DNA of 64,000 nt from assembly GCA_003021685.1 (NCBI GenBank), contig PXRO01000004.1, positions 1-64,000 on the forward strand, given 5' to 3'. A program made the translations under genes and the position numbers. Origin of the DNA: Halobacteriales archaeon QS_4_62_28 (GTDB taxonomy: Archaea > Halobacteriota > Halobacteria > Halobacteriales > Haloarculaceae). Below, piece by piece: positions 7,530 to 15,729 of the stretch (its first letter is position 1; every line of letters starts with the position of its first letter). Below the pieces are notes generated by a model. It saw nothing but the letters and a program-made list of their open reading frames with translations. It searched no databases and was not told the DNA's origin.

Positions 7530-7585
7530 TCACCGATGGTCGCGACGTACGGGTCGATCCCGGACAGCCTTCCAACAGTCACTAT
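7530..7585. repeat. degenerate family C palindromic element (right half)
   Basis: CAACAGTCACTAT (7573-7585) matches the right arm of the family C copy at 5855, and the stretch before it (CGACGT..GGTCGATCCCGG) matches that copy's interior. The left arm is not preserved. Like the intact copy it lies between two convergent genes, ending on the first base of the stop codon of the minus-strand neighbour. Confidence 0.45.
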
Positions 7586-7878
7586 CACGCGCCCTGTTCG
7601 GGGTCGGCCGCCAGGTCACCGTAGCCGGCCAGTCGGTACGCTCGGGAATCGGTACAGTCCTCGTTGTCGGCTGCCAGGTCGCCCACGAGCCAGTTGTAGG
7701 CCCGCGAGAAATCGTCGTAGGGAGCCTCCGAAAAGCGCTCTTCGACGACCTCGGCGGTCAGGTCTTCATCGTGGTCTTCGCGGAACGACGCGACCTTCTC
7801 GGCGGCTTCCGCTGCCGTTTCGTCGTCTGCATTTGCGGCCTCGAATACGTCTTCGAGCGTCTCGGCGAAATCGGACAT
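7585..7878 (-). CDS. small acidic haloarchaeal protein, unknown function
   Basis: Starting at ATG 7878 (MSDFAETLEDVFEAANADDE) the product has 97 residues; the longer track start adds a basic, non-homologous segment. It is very acidic and helical, with a region SEAPYDDFSRAYNWLVGDLAADNED. No known domain is recognised. It lies downstream of the TetR-family gene on the same strand (85-bp gap), so it may be co-transcribed with and controlled by that regulator. Confidence 0.65.
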   Translation of the reverse strand: MSDFAETLEDVFEAANADDETAAEAAEKVASFREDHDEDLTAEVVEERFSEAPYDDFSRAYNWLVGDLAADNEDCTDSRAYRLAGYGDLAADPEQGA

Positions 7879-7963
7879 ATCTGCCCGCTCGCCTCGCTGG
7901 ACCGTATGTGTTCTGGATTCTCCTTTCTGGATTTCCTGTTGCAGTCTCTGTCCGTCGTCTCCG

Positions 7964-8563
7964 TCACGCTGTCGGCCCCTCCCGGGCCTCGTCGACCAGC
8001 AACTCGTCGAGCAGCAACTCCTCGATGCCCGCAATCGCCACCGCTGTGGGAGCCTCCTCGCCGAGGATCACCTCGTGGGACTGGGCACCTTCGATCGCCG
8101 ACCGGAACAGGGCAGCGAACTGCTCGGGATCGATGTCCTCGCGGAACTGCCCCTGTTCGATGCCCGTCCGCACGAGGTCGGCGATCAGGTCGCGAATGTG
8201 GCGGTCGTTCCGGACGAGTTGCTCTCGAATCGCGCCGTCGTAGGGTCCCTGTGCGCGCAGGCCGAGCAGCGCCACGTGGATGTCGTCGGTTCCCTCCTCG
8301 TCGGCACCGACGACGATTTCGGCCATCCACTGGAGCTGGGCCAGCGGGTCGGCGTCACTGTCGTTCTCGAACTCGTCGAGGAAGTTCTCCAGAAGGTGAT
8401 CCAGGAACGTGACGATCAGGTCTTCCTTCGAGTCGTAGTGGTAGTGCAACAGTGATTTGCTCTTGTCGAACTCGTCGGCGATGGACTGCATCGTCAGATC
8501 CGCATAGCCGTGTTTGCACAGCGCGGCAAACGTGGCGTCCATGATGTCGTCGTCGGTGGTCAT
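7964..8563 (-). CDS. TetR/AcrR-family transcriptional regulator
   Basis: The 199-residue protein has an N-terminal TetR DNA-binding domain (residues about 5-50: DIMDATFAALCKHGYADLTMQSIADEF followed by KSKSLLHYHYDSKEDL). A helical ligand-binding domain ends in LLLDELLVDEAREGPTA. Such proteins usually repress their own gene and a nearby transporter or enzyme until a small ligand binds. A perfect 7-bp inverted repeat lies directly before the start codon and is the likely operator. The downstream 97-aa gene is the only same-strand neighbour, so targets may be elsewhere. Confidence 0.9.
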   Translation of the reverse strand: MTTDDDIMDATFAALCKHGYADLTMQSIADEFDKSKSLLHYHYDSKEDLIVTFLDHLLENFLDEFENDSDADPLAQLQWMAEIVVGADEEGTDDIHVALLGLRAQGPYDGAIREQLVRNDRHIRDLIADLVRTGIEQGQFREDIDPEQFAALFRSAIEGAQSHEVILGEEAPTAVAIAGIEELLLDELLVDEAREGPTA

Positions 8564-8565
8564 TA

Positions 8566-8585
8566 CTGACTGACTATCCAGTCAG
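8566..8585. promoter_or_regulatory. palindromic operator of the TetR-family gene
   Basis: CTGACTG and CAGTCAG are separated by 6 bases (ACTATC), a perfect inverted repeat that begins 3 bases upstream of the TetR gene's ATG. Placement over the start region and the symmetric 7-6-7 layout fit autorepression by a TetR dimer. Binding is inferred. Confidence 0.6.
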
Positions 8586-8705
8586 CACAAAAAGGTATCG
8601 TTCGTCAGTCCGACAGTACTGGCAGACCGGTCCCTGTCCGATCACCGTCGCCGGCGAACCCGGCAGTGCCTGCCGTCGTCCGGGGTGGAGCTGTCTGTCG
8701 GCGGC

Positions 8706-9104
8706 CTACCGCCGTGCGCGGCCAGGCGCGAGATGATAGCGGGTCGTCGACCGACCGTCGAACTGCGGGCCGGTTCCATCGTCCTCGAAACCAGCGCTCT
8801 CGATGGCGGCCCGCGTTTCGTTTTCGTCCTCGGGGAGGAGGACTTCGACGGTCATCCCTTCCCGTTTTGCGAATCTGATCGGCTCTTCGATCAACTGCTC
8901 GCACGCTTTCCTGCTACCGCCGATCTGTGTCACGTGGACGGTGCTGTCCCGGGCATCGAAACTCACGAATCCGACCACTTCGTCGTCCGTCGTCGCGACC
9001 CGGACGGTCCGGTCGTGCACGAGATTCCGCATCACGTCGGGTGGACTCTCCGACAACTCGGCCATCCGCTCGGCGTCGGCCTCTACGGCCTCCCGAATCT
9101 CCAT
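8706..9104 (-). CDS. GNAT-family N-acetyltransferase
   Basis: From ATG 9104 (MEIREAVEADAERMAELSES) the product is 132 residues. The GNAT fold is recognisable: an N-terminal beta-alpha unit, the central strands TVRVATTDDEVVGFVSFDARDSTVHVTQIG, and an acetyl-CoA pyrophosphate-binding loop in a shortened form (GGSRKACEQLIEEPIRFAKREG). A final ENETRAAIESAGFEDDG matches motif B. The acceptor substrate cannot be told from sequence. The track start 8 codons upstream (MRSRRPPG) is basic and less likely. It is divergently arranged with aspartate kinase. Confidence 0.8.
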   Translation of the reverse strand: MEIREAVEADAERMAELSESPPDVMRNLVHDRTVRVATTDDEVVGFVSFDARDSTVHVTQIGGSRKACEQLIEEPIRFAKREGMTVEVLLPEDENETRAAIESAGFEDDGTGPQFDGRSTTRYHLAPGRARR

Positions 9105-9228
9105 ACCGGGTGGTCGGCGCGAACGCAAATAAACGGTGTGCCGCCACTACTGGAGATGAAAGCAGTTAACCCGACTGGTGGGCTACGGGTGGGATAATGA
9201 GTCTTATTCACACCGTTGCGGTGGTAAC

Positions 9229-10407
9229 ATGCGTGTAGTTACCAAGTTCGGTGGGACGAGCCTCGGCAACGGCGACCGGATCAACCGGGCCGCCGACTCG
9301 ATCGCAGCAGCCATCGAGAAGGGCCACGAGGTCGCTGTCGTCGCCAGCGCGATGGGTAACACGACCGACGAACTGCTGGACGAAATCGAGTACGAGGCCG
9401 ACCCCGCTGACCGGGCACAGATCGTCAGCATGGGCGAGCGGACCTCCGTCCGCATGCTCAAGGGCGCACTGGCCGCCCGCGGCGTCGAAGCGATGTTCCT
9501 CGAACCCGGCAGCGAGGACTGGCCGATCATCACTGACGAATACGGCGAGGTCAATGTCGACGAGACGATCAAGCGCGCCCATGCCCTGGCCGGCCAGTTG
9601 CAGGACGTGGTGCCCGTCATCACGGGTTTTCTGGCACAGGACCTGCAGGGCAACGTGACGACGCTCGGACGCGGTGGGTCCGACACCACCGCCGTCATGC
9701 TCGGCAAGCACATGGATGCCGACGAAGTCGTCATCGTCACCGACGTGGAGGGCGTCATGACCGGCGATCCCCGCGTCGTCGAGGGCGCGCGAAACGTCGG
9801 CGAAATCTCCGTCGACGAACTCCGATCGCTGTCGTTCCGGGGCGCGGAAGTCGTCGCTCCCTCGGCGCTGTCCTACAAGGACAAGAACATGGGTGTCCGT
9901 GTCGTTCACTACCAGCACGGTGACCTGCTGACCGGTGGGACCTCCATCGACGGCGAGTTCCAGAACCTCATCGACCTGCAGGAAGACCGCCTCTGCTGTG
10001 TCACGGTGGCCGGCCGTGCAATCCGGAACAGTCCGGGTATCCTCGCCGAACTCTCCTCGGCACTGGCCGACGAGGGGATCAACATCGACGGCGTCTCGTC
10101 GGGGATGGACTCGATCACGTTTTACGTCAACGTCGATCACGCCGACGAGGCCGAGGCACTCCTGCACAGCCACGTCGTCGACGACGACACGCTCTCCAGT
10201 ATCACCGTCGAGGGCGACATCGCCGTGATCCGCGTGACCGGCGGCGAGTTGCCCAACCAGCCAGGCATCGTCAAGCGCGTCGTCGATCCACTCTCGGACG
10301 CACATATCAACCTCTTCGACGTCATTACCTCTGCCACGTCGGTGTCAGTGTTCGTCCCCTGGGACGACCGCGAGCAGGCGCTCCAGCTCATCCAGGACGT
10401 GTTCTGA
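9229..10407 (+). CDS. aspartate kinase
   Basis: It phosphorylates aspartate to aspartyl-4-phosphate, the first step toward lysine, threonine and methionine. The ATG at 9229 gives MRVVTKFGGTSLGNGDRI, with the KFGGTS nucleotide-binding motif at the N-terminus as in all aspartokinases, and 392 residues. Further marks are SMGERTSVRML, GRGGSDTTAVMLG and TDVEGVMTGDPRVV. Two C-terminal ACT domains (from about residue 270 and about 345, the second starting ITVEGDIAVIRVTG) imply feedback control by an amino acid. It stands alone, with an AT-rich stretch (ATAATGAGTCTTATTC) upstream as likely promoter. Confidence 0.95.
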   Translation: MRVVTKFGGTSLGNGDRINRAADSIAAAIEKGHEVAVVASAMGNTTDELLDEIEYEADPADRAQIVSMGERTSVRMLKGALAARGVEAMFLEPGSEDWPIITDEYGEVNVDETIKRAHALAGQLQDVVPVITGFLAQDLQGNVTTLGRGGSDTTAVMLGKHMDADEVVIVTDVEGVMTGDPRVVEGARNVGEISVDELRSLSFRGAEVVAPSALSYKDKNMGVRVVHYQHGDLLTGGTSIDGEFQNLIDLQEDRLCCVTVAGRAIRNSPGILAELSSALADEGINIDGVSSGMDSITFYVNVDHADEAEALLHSHVVDDDTLSSITVEGDIAVIRVTGGELPNQPGIVKRVVDPLSDAHINLFDVITSATSVSVFVPWDDREQALQLIQDVF

Positions 10408-10428
10408 TCCCGTCGGACGCCCGCTCGA

Positions 10429-11133
10429 CTACCGACCCTGGGTTAACCGGAACCCGATCTGTCGAGGGAGCCCCGCATCCTCGACGGCGCGGATGACCGC
10501 ATCGGTATCGTACTCGACCCGACGTTCTTCGACCGTCTGCTCGTCGAGATCCAACACGGCGTAGGCCGCCTTCGGATCGTCGTCGCGTGGCTGGCCGACG
10601 CTCCCGGGATTTACGACGATGCCCTCGTCGTAGACTTCGTGATGCTGGATGTGGGTGTGGCCCATGACGAGGGCGTCTTCCTCGCCCAGCAGGTCGGGGC
10701 TGAACTCCGAGGGGCGGGTGTAGTGGTCCGGGTCGTCGGGGTGGCCGTGGACGATTGTGATTCGGCCGTCGAGCACGCGGCGTCGTTCGGGCAGGCCGTC
10801 GAGCCAGTCGATCTGGTCGTCCGTGAGGTGCTCGCGCGCGTACTCGACGCCGGCCTGTGCCATGTGGTTGAAATGCGGCGCGTGGCCGCTCACGACGGCG
10901 CGGTCGTGGTTCCCCTCGACTGTCGGGACAGTGCCGTCCAGCAGCGCGCTGTCGCTGTCCCCAATCGGCGCCGTCTCGGGGGCTGCGAGTGCGCTGACGC
11001 ACGCCCCCGGCCAGGGGTTGTACCCGACGACATCGCCCGCACAGACCAGTCCATCGACCGCCGGCATATCCGCGAGGACCGCTTCGAGAGCGATTTTGTT
11101 CCCGTGAAGATCGGAGATGACACCAACTCTCAT
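10429..11133 (-). CDS. calcineurin-like metallophosphoesterase
   Basis: The 234-residue protein carries the full set of binuclear metal motifs: SDLHG (residues 7-11), GDVVG, GNHD, VHGHPD and MGHTH, followed by NPGSVGQPRDDD. That order and length match the YfcE/MJ0936-like branch of small archaeal phosphodiesterases or phosphatases. The physiological substrate is unknown. The start MRVGVISDLHG is firm because the first metal motif follows at once. A family B hairpin lies only 28 bp before the start codon, so its arm overlaps the place where the promoter should be. Confidence 0.88.
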   Translation of the reverse strand: MRVGVISDLHGNKIALEAVLADMPAVDGLVCAGDVVGYNPWPGACVSALAAPETAPIGDSDSALLDGTVPTVEGNHDRAVVSGHAPHFNHMAQAGVEYAREHLTDDQIDWLDGLPERRRVLDGRITIVHGHPDDPDHYTRPSEFSPDLLGEEDALVMGHTHIQHHEVYDEGIVVNPGSVGQPRDDDPKAAYAVLDLDEQTVEERRVEYDTDAVIRAVEDAGLPRQIGFRLTQGR

Positions 11134-11161
11134 TACGTGCTCTTACGACGCCACGGGCTTA

Positions 11162-11245
11162 TATACCGGTGGACGTATGCACTGATACATTCAGCCCGGG
11201 GACTGTGACGGCTGAGACGTATCAAACGGTACGTCCACCGGTATA
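11162..11245. repeat. 84-bp palindromic element, family B copy 1
   Basis: The terminal inverted repeat is 16 bp and perfect (TATACCGGTGGACGTA / TACGTCCACCGGTATA). The interior is a second imperfect hairpin (CTGATAC..CAGCC pairing with GGCTGA..GTATCA) with the loop CGGGGACTGTGAC shared by the other B copies. It lies in the 5' region of the minus-strand metallophosphoesterase gene. Confidence 0.88.
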
Positions 11246-11316
11246 GTGTTCGGTAGCCAGTTTCACGTGGCGGTACCGTGAAGAACATCTGAGCGGCCGC
11301 CGGCCCTCGCGATTGC

Positions 11317-11922
11317 TTAACCGTTGTAGCGTGCCGTCTCGACGCCGCGGTCGTCGACGGTGACGCCCGCCGCACAGACGGCGTGTTCGAACTCGTGGTC
11401 GTACACTTCGCGAGCGACGCCCGCGGCATCGTCGCTGTCGAGGGCGAACGCTTCGGGGCTGTCTTTCTCGTAGGTCGCGACCAGCGTGGGTTCGGTGACC
11501 TCCTCGACCAGCAACGCATCACGGCGAACGGTTCCGACCACGGCCCCGTGGCCCTCGGCCCGCGTGGTCGGGTCTGCGGGGTCGACGCCCACGATGCCAG
11601 CGATTCGTGGCGTGTCGTAGTCGTCCTTCTCGAAGTCGAGCGCCACCAGTGGCTCGGCCAGCGCATCCCGCGCCGGGTAGCCAAGCGCCAGTTTCTCGGC
11701 AATCGGATCGACGTGGGAACCGTTGCCGACGACGACGCCCCGGTCGGTCTCCCTGACGGCGTTGTAGGAGATGTAGGGGTTGTCGGTCTCCGGGGCGTCC
11801 TCGGTCGGACCGACGGTGATCTTGCCGTCCCGGGCAACGGCTACTCTGTTCGGGAACGAACGTGACGAAACGCGGTACCCGCCGACCTGTGGGCCGACGA
11901 CGACGAACCGTCCGACGTACAT
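11317..11922 (-). CDS. purO: archaeal IMP cyclohydrolase PurO
   Basis: PurO closes the ring of formyl-AICAR to IMP, the last step of purine synthesis in many archaea. The ATG at 11922 ([26 protein letters not shown]) gives 201 residues, the family's usual size, and begins with its signature SSRSFPNR. Further family features are [10 protein letters not shown] and [13 protein letters not shown]. The track start 44 codons upstream is read-through. It overlaps no neighbour and faces a divergent duplicated-domain gene. Confidence 0.93.
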   Translation of the reverse strand: MYVGRFVVVGPQVGGYRVSSRSFPNRVAVARDGKITVGPTEDAPETDNPYISYNAVRETDRGVVVGNGSHVDPIAEKLALGYPARDALAEPLVALDFEKDDYDTPRIAGIVGVDPADPTTRAEGHGAVVGTVRRDALLVEEVTEPTLVATYEKDSPEAFALDSDDAAGVAREVYDHEFEHAVCAAGVTVDDRGVETARYNG

Positions 11923-12067
11923 ACTCGCCACTTTGGCGGTCGGGGAAAGTAGGTGTCGATTCCGCTCGGCGTCGCCGTCACTGCCCACCGCTTTCGACCG
12001 GCCGGTAAGCGATCCTTTCTCGCCAGAACCGTCGGGGTTATGATCGTCCACCACCTCCCGGTAGACG

Positions 12068-12796
12068 ATGATCGAGGGCCTCGACGCCGACGTTGTGGGT
12101 GCAGACGACGCGACACAGCGTCGCGACGAAGTGCTTGCCAGCGTGACCGACCACGCCGGACGGATCGCTCGCGAACTCGCGCTACTAGAGGGCGGTGATT
12201 ACGGGCAGGTCACGCTGACGACTGACGCCGGCACCTGGACGCTGAAATACGACGGCGGCGACGTGCAGTATCTCCGATTCGAACACCGCGGCCGGGAAAC
12301 CTACGTCGTCTCGACCCAGCAACCGCCCGACCCCGGGGCGCTGGCGACGGCACTGGCCGACTACGACGCCTTCGTCGCGGCGTTCAACGACCACGTCCGG
12401 TCGTTCGACAGCGCGCTCGACGACGTGACGACCGACTTCCCCGACGTCGCCTCGACCGAGAACATCGTCGCCAGACGCCAGCAGGTCCTCTCGGAGTTGC
12501 GGGAAGTCTGTGACGCGATGGCCGGCCAGCTCCACCGCTACGAGGGGGAGAACTACGGGACCTTCTCGACTCGCGTGGCCGCCTCGCGCTGGGAACTCAA
12601 GTGGGAAGACGGGCGGGCCAGCTATCTCCGGGTCGGCGGCGAGGGCGGCATCTACCTCCTCTCGCAGTACCAGCCACCCTCCGTCCACGACTTGCGGGCC
12701 CACATCGACGACGTACCTGCCTTCGTCGCGGCGTTCAACGACCACGTCGGCGAGATCTCCGACGCGCTGGAGACGGTGTCGCTGTCGCCTGAGTGA
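12068..12796 (+). CDS. haloarchaeal protein made of two copies of one domain, function unknown
   Basis: The 242-residue protein is an internal duplication. Both halves read in the order helix ([21 protein letters not shown] / [21 protein letters not shown]), EGGDYGQ or EGENYGT, a W-containing strand ([16 protein letters not shown] / [16 protein letters not shown]), Q.PP, and then [10 protein letters not shown]. The small alpha/beta layout could be a profilin-like fold, but I cannot assign a function. No signal peptide, membrane helix or catalytic motif is visible. It diverges from purO. Confidence 0.7.
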   Translation: MIEGLDADVVGADDATQRRDEVLASVTDHAGRIARELALLEGGDYGQVTLTTDAGTWTLKYDGGDVQYLRFEHRGRETYVVSTQQPPDPGALATALADYDAFVAAFNDHVRSFDSALDDVTTDFPDVASTENIVARRQQVLSELREVCDAMAGQLHRYEGENYGTFSTRVAASRWELKWEDGRASYLRVGGEGGIYLLSQYQPPSVHDLRAHIDDVPAFVAAFNDHVGEISDALETVSLSPE

Positions 12797-13025
12797 GTTG
12801 TTGCGTTCTGATAGGTGATTCGCAACGACGATGCCAGGTCGCCGAAAACCCTCGCGATCCGGGGGTACCGGCCGATGCAGACGCTGTCTGGGACCGCCGC
12901 GAGTCGACACACGCCAGCGAGCAGACCATTTAAGCGAAATCGCTGTCAATCGCGTGCCAGTAGCTGTCACAGCGTGCCAGCCTCCGTAACACTGATATGG
13001 GACTGCCGGATACGGTAGCATGCAC

Positions 13026-13098
13026 AGTCCATTGGGGTAGTGGCCAATCCTGAAGCCTTCTGGGGGCTTCGACCCTGGTTCGAATCCAGGATGGACTA
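13026..13098 (+). tRNA. tRNA-Gln(CTG)
   Basis: The acceptor stem is AGTCCAT/ATGGACT. The anticodon stem is AAGCC/GGCTT around the loop TTCTGGG, giving anticodon CTG (Gln, CAG codon). The T arm is CCTGG-TTCGAAT-CCAGG, and the discriminator is A with no encoded CCA. No intron is seen. The last 22 bases are repeated 122 bp downstream. Confidence 0.93.
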
Positions 13099-13198
13099 TT
13101 TTTGCGGCGAGCACATCCGCGAGCCGCAAAATCGTCGATGGAGTGGATTCGAGCCCCGGAAGTCGCAGCGCGAACGGAGTGAGCGACCGTCTTCCTCC

Positions 13199-13220
13199 GG
13201 TTCGAATCCAGGATGGACTA
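13199..13220 (+). repeat. duplicate of the tRNA-Gln 3' end (att-like site)
   Basis: The 22-bp string GGTTCGAATCCAGGATGGAC plus TA is identical to the last 22 bases of tRNA-Gln at 13077-13098. A direct repeat of a tRNA 3' end is the mark of integrase-mediated insertion. The 100 bp between the copies holds no integrase, so this is a scar or the remains of a deleted element. Confidence 0.75.
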
Positions 13221-13286
13221 CTAAAAATTCTTACATAATCCACAGGGTACTACTCAGATAAGCAACCGTGCCGAATACATCGGAGA

Positions 13287-13458
13287 CACCGAAAGCCCTC
13301 GCGGCGCTCGCCCTTCCATCCACCAGGTATCGGCTGGTTCACCGACCGAATCCTGGCGGATGAAAGGGCGAGTGCAGTTGCGGGAACCCGGACCCCGCAA
13401 GCACCTACTGGAGCGCAGCGTGGGTCCCGGGACCGCAACTGCACAAGGGCTTTCGGTG
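13287..13458. ncRNA. three-way-junction structured element (RNA or DNA cruciform)
   Basis: The ends pair perfectly over 13 bp (CACCGAAAGCCCT / AGGGCTTTCGGTG). Arm B (13307-13372) is a hairpin with 19 of 21 pairs (CTCGCCCTTCCATCCACCAGG with its partner) and a small stem in its loop. Arm C (13372-13444) pairs GTGCAGTTGCGG with CCGCAACTGCAC and continues through CCCGGACCC/GGGTCCCGGG. The three helices use almost every base. It lies between the tRNA-Gln att scar and arsM; a TATA-like TACATAATC precedes it near 13232. It does not match SRP RNA, RNase P RNA or any riboswitch I know. Confidence 0.55.
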
Positions 13459-13517
13459 CCCTGTAAGCGTATCTCTTGGTCTCTTCTCTGAACACTGCTT
13501 GCCGCCTGTGGCGAAAT

Positions 13518-13524
13518 TTTATAT
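13518..13524 (+). promoter_or_regulatory. TATA box of arsM
   Basis: The AT-rich string TTTATAT sits 26 bases before the ATG at 13550 in otherwise GC-rich DNA. The spacing puts transcription start at or next to the start codon, so a leaderless mRNA, common in haloarchaea, is expected. Confidence 0.55.
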
Positions 13525-13549
13525 GAACAGACGCTCAATTGTCCAGCCA

Positions 13550-14386
13550 ATGAGTGACAGTGACTCCGACGTGGCGACAGGCGACGACACCGAGGCACAG
13601 ACGATCGACGACCTCGACGCGGATGGGCAGCGACGATTGGTCCGGGAGCGGTATGCAGACATCGCCGAGAACGGCGACGACTGCTGTCGCGACGAATCGA
13701 ACGGGACGGACGTGACACGACTGGGCTACGAAGACGGCGACGTATCGGCGGCGGCCGACGCCGCGGCGATGAGTCAGGGCTGTGGGAATCCCAGCGCTAT
13801 CGCCGCCCTCTCGACGGGCGAGCGCGTCCTCGACCTGGGATCCGGCGGCGGGTTCGACTGCTTTCTGTGCGCTCGTGAAGTGGGTCCCGAGGGTCGGGTC
13901 ATCGGCGTCGACATGACCCCCGAGATGATCGAGCAGGCCCGCGAAACCGCACGGGATAGCGAGTTCGACACCGTGGAGTTCCGACTCGGCGAGATCGAAC
14001 ATCTGCCCGTGGCCGACGACAGCATCGACGTGGCGATTTCCAACTGTGTCGTCAACCTCTCGCCGGACAAGCGTCAGGTGTTCGAGGAGGTACGGCGCGT
14101 GCTGGTCCCCGGTGGACGCGTCGCCATCTCCGACGTGGTCAAAACCGCGCCGATGCCCGAGACCGTGCTGGCCGATCCAGACTCGGTCTCGGCCTGTGTG
14201 GCCGGTGCAGCGAGGATCGACCGTCTGGAAACGCTCCTGAACGAGGCGGGATTCGTGGACATCGTGATCGAACCGAGAGAAGCGAGCGATTCGTTCGTCC
14301 GCGAGTGGGACCCGGAGCGTGACCCCAGCGCGTTCGTCACTGCCGCGACCATCGAGGCGCGCGTGCCGACTGCCGACACCGAGTGA
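13550..14386 (+). CDS. arsM: arsenite S-adenosylmethionine methyltransferase
   Basis: ArsM methylates As(III) with SAM. The class I SAM site is VLDLGSGGGFDCFLCAREVG (about residues 91-110). The arsenic-binding cysteines are in place: the CC pair in GDDCCRDE, NCVVNLSPDK, and SACVAGAAR. QGCGNP just before the Rossmann domain is also typical. ATG 13550 (MSDSDSDVATG) is preferred because a TATA box lies 26 bases upstream; two earlier in-frame starts exist. No ars repressor or pump gene is beside it. Confidence 0.92.
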   Translation: MSDSDSDVATGDDTEAQTIDDLDADGQRRLVRERYADIAENGDDCCRDESNGTDVTRLGYEDGDVSAAADAAAMSQGCGNPSAIAALSTGERVLDLGSGGGFDCFLCAREVGPEGRVIGVDMTPEMIEQARETARDSEFDTVEFRLGEIEHLPVADDSIDVAISNCVVNLSPDKRQVFEEVRRVLVPGGRVAISDVVKTAPMPETVLADPDSVSACVAGAARIDRLETLLNEAGFVDIVIEPREASDSFVREWDPERDPSAFVTAATIEARVPTADTE

Positions 14387-14395
14387 CGAGCGCGA

Positions 14396-15451
14396 TTACT
14401 GCTCGTGGTAGGGGCTGGCCCGGATTTGTGTGGCCAGCTCCTGGACCTGGTCGCGGGTGAAGCCGTCGTCGGCCTCGGCAAACAGCACCTCGACTTCCTC
14501 GCGGTCGAGTTTGACCGCATCGGGTTGTTCGACGGCGTCGACGGTCCGGTCACGGAGTTCCCTGATCGTTCCGAGGGCGAGCAGGTAAGGCAGCGCGGTC
14601 GCCTCCAGCAGGCCGCCGCCGTCCTCTTCGGGCACGGTCGCCAGGTAGCGCTGGGCACCGCTTGCGTAGTCGGCGGCCTGGTCGACGACGCGAGTGACCA
14701 CGCGGGCGACAGCCGTCGACTCCGTCGGGTCGGCGACGGCCTCGTGCTCGAGTCCCTCTTGTGCGAGCCACTCACCCGGGAGATAGACGTTGTTCTCTTC
14801 GGCCCAGTCGGCCCGCACGTCTTTGGCGATGTTGACGAGCTGGAGGAGAAGCGCAAAGGCGCGTGCGTCCTCCGGGTCGGGCGAGGGGTCGTCGGGGTCT
14901 GCCTGGGCGGCCTGGAGGTTCATGAACAACTGGCCAACGGTGCCAGCGACGTACCAGCAGTACTCTTCGAGTTCGTCGAGTGACTCCAGGCGGAGGCCGT
15001 CGTTGTTCTCGTGGCGTCTGAGGATGTCGGCCATCCCCGTCGCCATCTCGCGGGTGATCGAGCGCATCCCGTTCTGGACGGGGTCCGGGAACGACTGCCA
15101 GAGCCGGACGATCCGATCAGTCTGGTCGAGGACGGTCCAGTCGTCGCCGCCGTCGGTCGGTCGAACTGGCTCGACTTCGGCGAGGAAGTCCTCGACGGTG
15201 GTCTCGTCTTCGGCGGCGAGCATCGCGTCGAACGTGTCTAACAGCTCTGCTCGTCGCGTCAGCGAGAGGGTCGGTTCGTCTTCGATGGTGTCTGCGGTTC
15301 GACAGAGGAGGTATCCAGTGCACACCCACGAGGTCATTGGTTCGTCGAGCAATTCGATACTCAACGCGAACGTCCGGGAGACAGATTTGACGGCGTCGAA
15401 CGCCCACTCCCGGTCGTCGGCCAGCGTTGCTTGCTGGGGCACTCCGGTCAT
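14396..15451 (-). CDS. squalene/phytoene synthase family protein, probably squalene synthase
   Basis: It likely condenses two farnesyl diphosphates head to head, feeding membrane squalenes or C30 lipids. The two aspartate-rich motifs are DTIED (about residue 55) and DVRADWAEE, the latter followed by NNVYLPGEW. KSVSRTFALSIELLDEP is the family's N-terminal signature. Start ATG 15451 (MTGVPQQATLADDREWAF) gives 351 residues. Phytoene synthase is the alternative, but no carotenoid genes lie nearby. It converges on arsM, with a 9-bp gap between stops. Confidence 0.85.
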   Translation of the reverse strand: MTGVPQQATLADDREWAFDAVKSVSRTFALSIELLDEPMTSWVCTGYLLCRTADTIEDEPTLSLTRRAELLDTFDAMLAAEDETTVEDFLAEVEPVRPTDGGDDWTVLDQTDRIVRLWQSFPDPVQNGMRSITREMATGMADILRRHENNDGLRLESLDELEEYCWYVAGTVGQLFMNLQAAQADPDDPSPDPEDARAFALLLQLVNIAKDVRADWAEENNVYLPGEWLAQEGLEHEAVADPTESTAVARVVTRVVDQAADYASGAQRYLATVPEEDGGGLLEATALPYLLALGTIRELRDRTVDAVEQPDAVKLDREEVEVLFAEADDGFTRDQVQELATQIRASPYHEQ

Positions 15452-15595
15452 TGTGTGTACTCTCCGTCTCAGTGTACAAAAAACACCGCCCAACAGATTT
15501 GGGTGTGACTCTCACCCTCGATTTCGCAGACGGCCGGCCGACAAGCGGGATTTCTCCGACGGATAGGTGATCGATACGTGCACGCGACAGTCGTC

Positions 15596-15677
15596 ATACC
15601 GGTGGACGGAAGCACTGATACAGTCAGCCCGGGGACAGTGACGGCTGAGACGTATCAAACGGTACGTCCACCGGTAT
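15596..15677. repeat. 82-bp palindromic element, family B copy 2
   Basis: The ends ATACCGGTGGACG and CGTCCACCGGTAT pair over 13 bp; the interior CAGCCCGGGGACAGTGACGG is nearly identical to copy 1 and lies in the same orientation. It sits 52 bp upstream of the leuS start codon and about 145 bp from the start of the divergent squalene synthase gene. Confidence 0.87.
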
Positions 15678-15729
15678 ATCTCCGGCAGAACAGTGATGTG
15701 GTTGCCAGTCCGAGGAGAGGACACCAACG

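Noticed and set aside
10388-11208. Long ORFs opposite to aspartate kinase, metallophosphoesterase and other genes in the track
   Set aside because: They are Arg/Ala/Pro-rich shadows of real genes, an expected effect of high GC.
13287-13458. SRP (7S) RNA or RNase P RNA
   Set aside because: The conserved SRP helix-8 loop (GGAAGGGAGCAGCC-like) and RNase P core motifs are absent, and the length is too short.
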